42,296 nucleotides of DNA from Streptomyces sp. AC555_RSS877 (GTDB lineage: Bacteria; Actinomycetota; Actinomycetes; Streptomycetales; Streptomycetaceae), in contig NZ_JAGMUK010000061.1 in assembly GCF_019049245.1 (NCBI RefSeq), positions 1 to 42,296 on the forward strand, in the 5' to 3' direction. Positions 41,460 to 42,296 of the stretch are shown one piece after another (the first letter of the stretch is position 1; each line of letters begins with the position of its first letter). The translations under genes and the position numbers were made by a program. The notes under the pieces were generated by a model. That model ran no database searches, was not told the origin of the DNA, and saw nothing but the letters and a program-made list of their open reading frames with translations.

Positions 41460-42296
41460 GACGGCGTTGCGGTCCGAGGTGCGACACCCGACGCCGACCC
41501 TGGCCCGTTACCGCCCCGGCCCGTCACCGCCCAGGCCCCGCGGTCGCCGAGCGCCGCGACCGCTTGGGCGCGCGAACGTCGAGCGCCGCGACCGCCTGGC
41601 CCGTCTCCGCCTGAGCCCGCGACTGTTGAGCGCCGAGCTCGCTGAGGCCCCGCCACGATCTAGGCGCGTCTCCGCCCTGGGCCCGTCACCGCCGAGGCCC
41701 GGCGCCGCCTGGGCCCGCGATCGCTGAGCGCCGCGACCATCGGGGCCGGTTTTCGGCGGGGCCCGTCTTCGCCGGAGCCCGTCGCCGTCGAGGCCTGTCG
41801 CCCTCTGGCCCGCCTCGACCGAGACCCGCAAAACGCGAGGGCCCGTCACCGCCGGGGCCTGTCACCGCCGGGGCCTGTCACCGCCCGGGCCCGCCTCCAC
41901 CGAGACCAGCGACCGCCAAGGGCCGTCTCCGCCTGAGCTCGCCGCTGTCGAGCGCCGCGCTCGCCGAGCGCCGCGACCGCTGAGGCATCGCCACCGTCCA
42001 GGCCCGTCTCCGCCCTGAGCCCGCGATCGCCGAGCGCGACCGCTGAAACCCCGCCACTGTCCAGGCCCGTCACCGCCGGGGTCCCGCGTTCACCGAGACC
42101 GGCGACCGCCGGGGCCCGTCACCACCAAGGCCCGCCCCCCACCGAGACCCACGGTCGCCGGGGCCCGTCATCACCAATAGCAAGGCCCGTGGCCAGCGAA
42201 ACCCGCGACCGCCGGAGCCCCTACCGCCAGGCCCCGCCCCTACCGCCGGAGCCCCTACCGCCAGGCCCCGCCCCTACCGCCAGGCCCCGCCCCTAC
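41460..42296. repeat. Degenerate GC-rich short tandem repeats to the window end
   Basis: About 840 bases consist of shuffled copies of short units such as GGCCCGTCACCGCC, GAGCGCCGCGACCGC and, near the end, TACCGCCAGGCCCCGCCCC (19 bases, about three copies). Spacing varies (16 to about 20 bases), so no frame is kept. Frames on both strands through it are Arg/Gly/Ala low complexity and not believable genes. The array continues beyond the window. Confidence 0.8.

Noticed and set aside
41508..42073. Minus-strand proteins in the terminal repeat field
   Set aside because: They only translate the GC repeats into Arg/Gly/Ala strings, without ribosome binding sites or stable periodicity.

Overview
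The window is high-GC actinobacterial DNA, almost certainly from a Streptomyces chromosome. The right three quarters carries the Streptomyces core block around bldG, hppA, topA and tmk. Codon third positions are nearly all G or C, start codons include GTG and TTG, and several terminators are long GC hairpins without a T-run. I ran no database search; family names rest on motifs and remembered gene order.

Positions 1 to about 10,890 are the right end of an integrated mobile element with visibly lower GC and more AT-rich spacers. It carries: (i) a 544-aa protein with a HEPN-like Rx4H motif, a possible defence cargo; (ii) a tyrosine integrase whose 3' coding end contains the 3' half of a tRNA-Gln(CTG) gene, flanked by paired TTGACGGC repeats, which looks like an unoccupied attP; (iii) a coupled excisionase-like gene; (iv) a replication-relaxation family protein and a VirD4-like coupling ATPase, which suggest conjugation; (v) a secreted protein and a small membrane protein, a possible toxin/immunity pair; (vi) a 107-aa unknown; (vii) a large serine recombinase at the very edge. 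Directly after the recombinase the frame runs into the conserved C-terminal part of a DUF4244/Flp-type small pilin. The serine recombinase therefore most likely put the element inside that gene, while the tRNA-Gln site stayed unused. The left end lies outside the window.

Positions 10,890 to 34,700 are chromosome: the remnant of a Tad pilus cluster (broken DUF4244 gene, TadE, TadE-like protein); a convergent DUF1998 DEAD-box helicase; bldG and its partner anti-sigma factor; the proton-pumping pyrophosphatase hppA; a lipoprotein; a methyltransferase; a Hanks-type kinase with an extracytoplasmic domain; a small membrane protein; topA; an MFS-thymidylate kinase-coiled coil fusion; DNA polymerase III delta'; a secreted tripeptidyl-aminopeptidase-like lipoprotein; tRNA-Thr(CGT); and a membrane protein.

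Positions 34,700 to 42,296 hold more accessory genes: a secreted esterase with two SGNH modules behind a perfect CebR operator (TGGGAGCGCTCCCA); a DUF3494 ice-binding-like secreted protein with Gly/Thr and His-rich repeats; a translationally coupled DUF5819 and HTTM pair that recalls SdpA/SdpB; a family 2 glycosyltransferase; and about 840 bp of degenerate GC-rich short repeats running off the window end.
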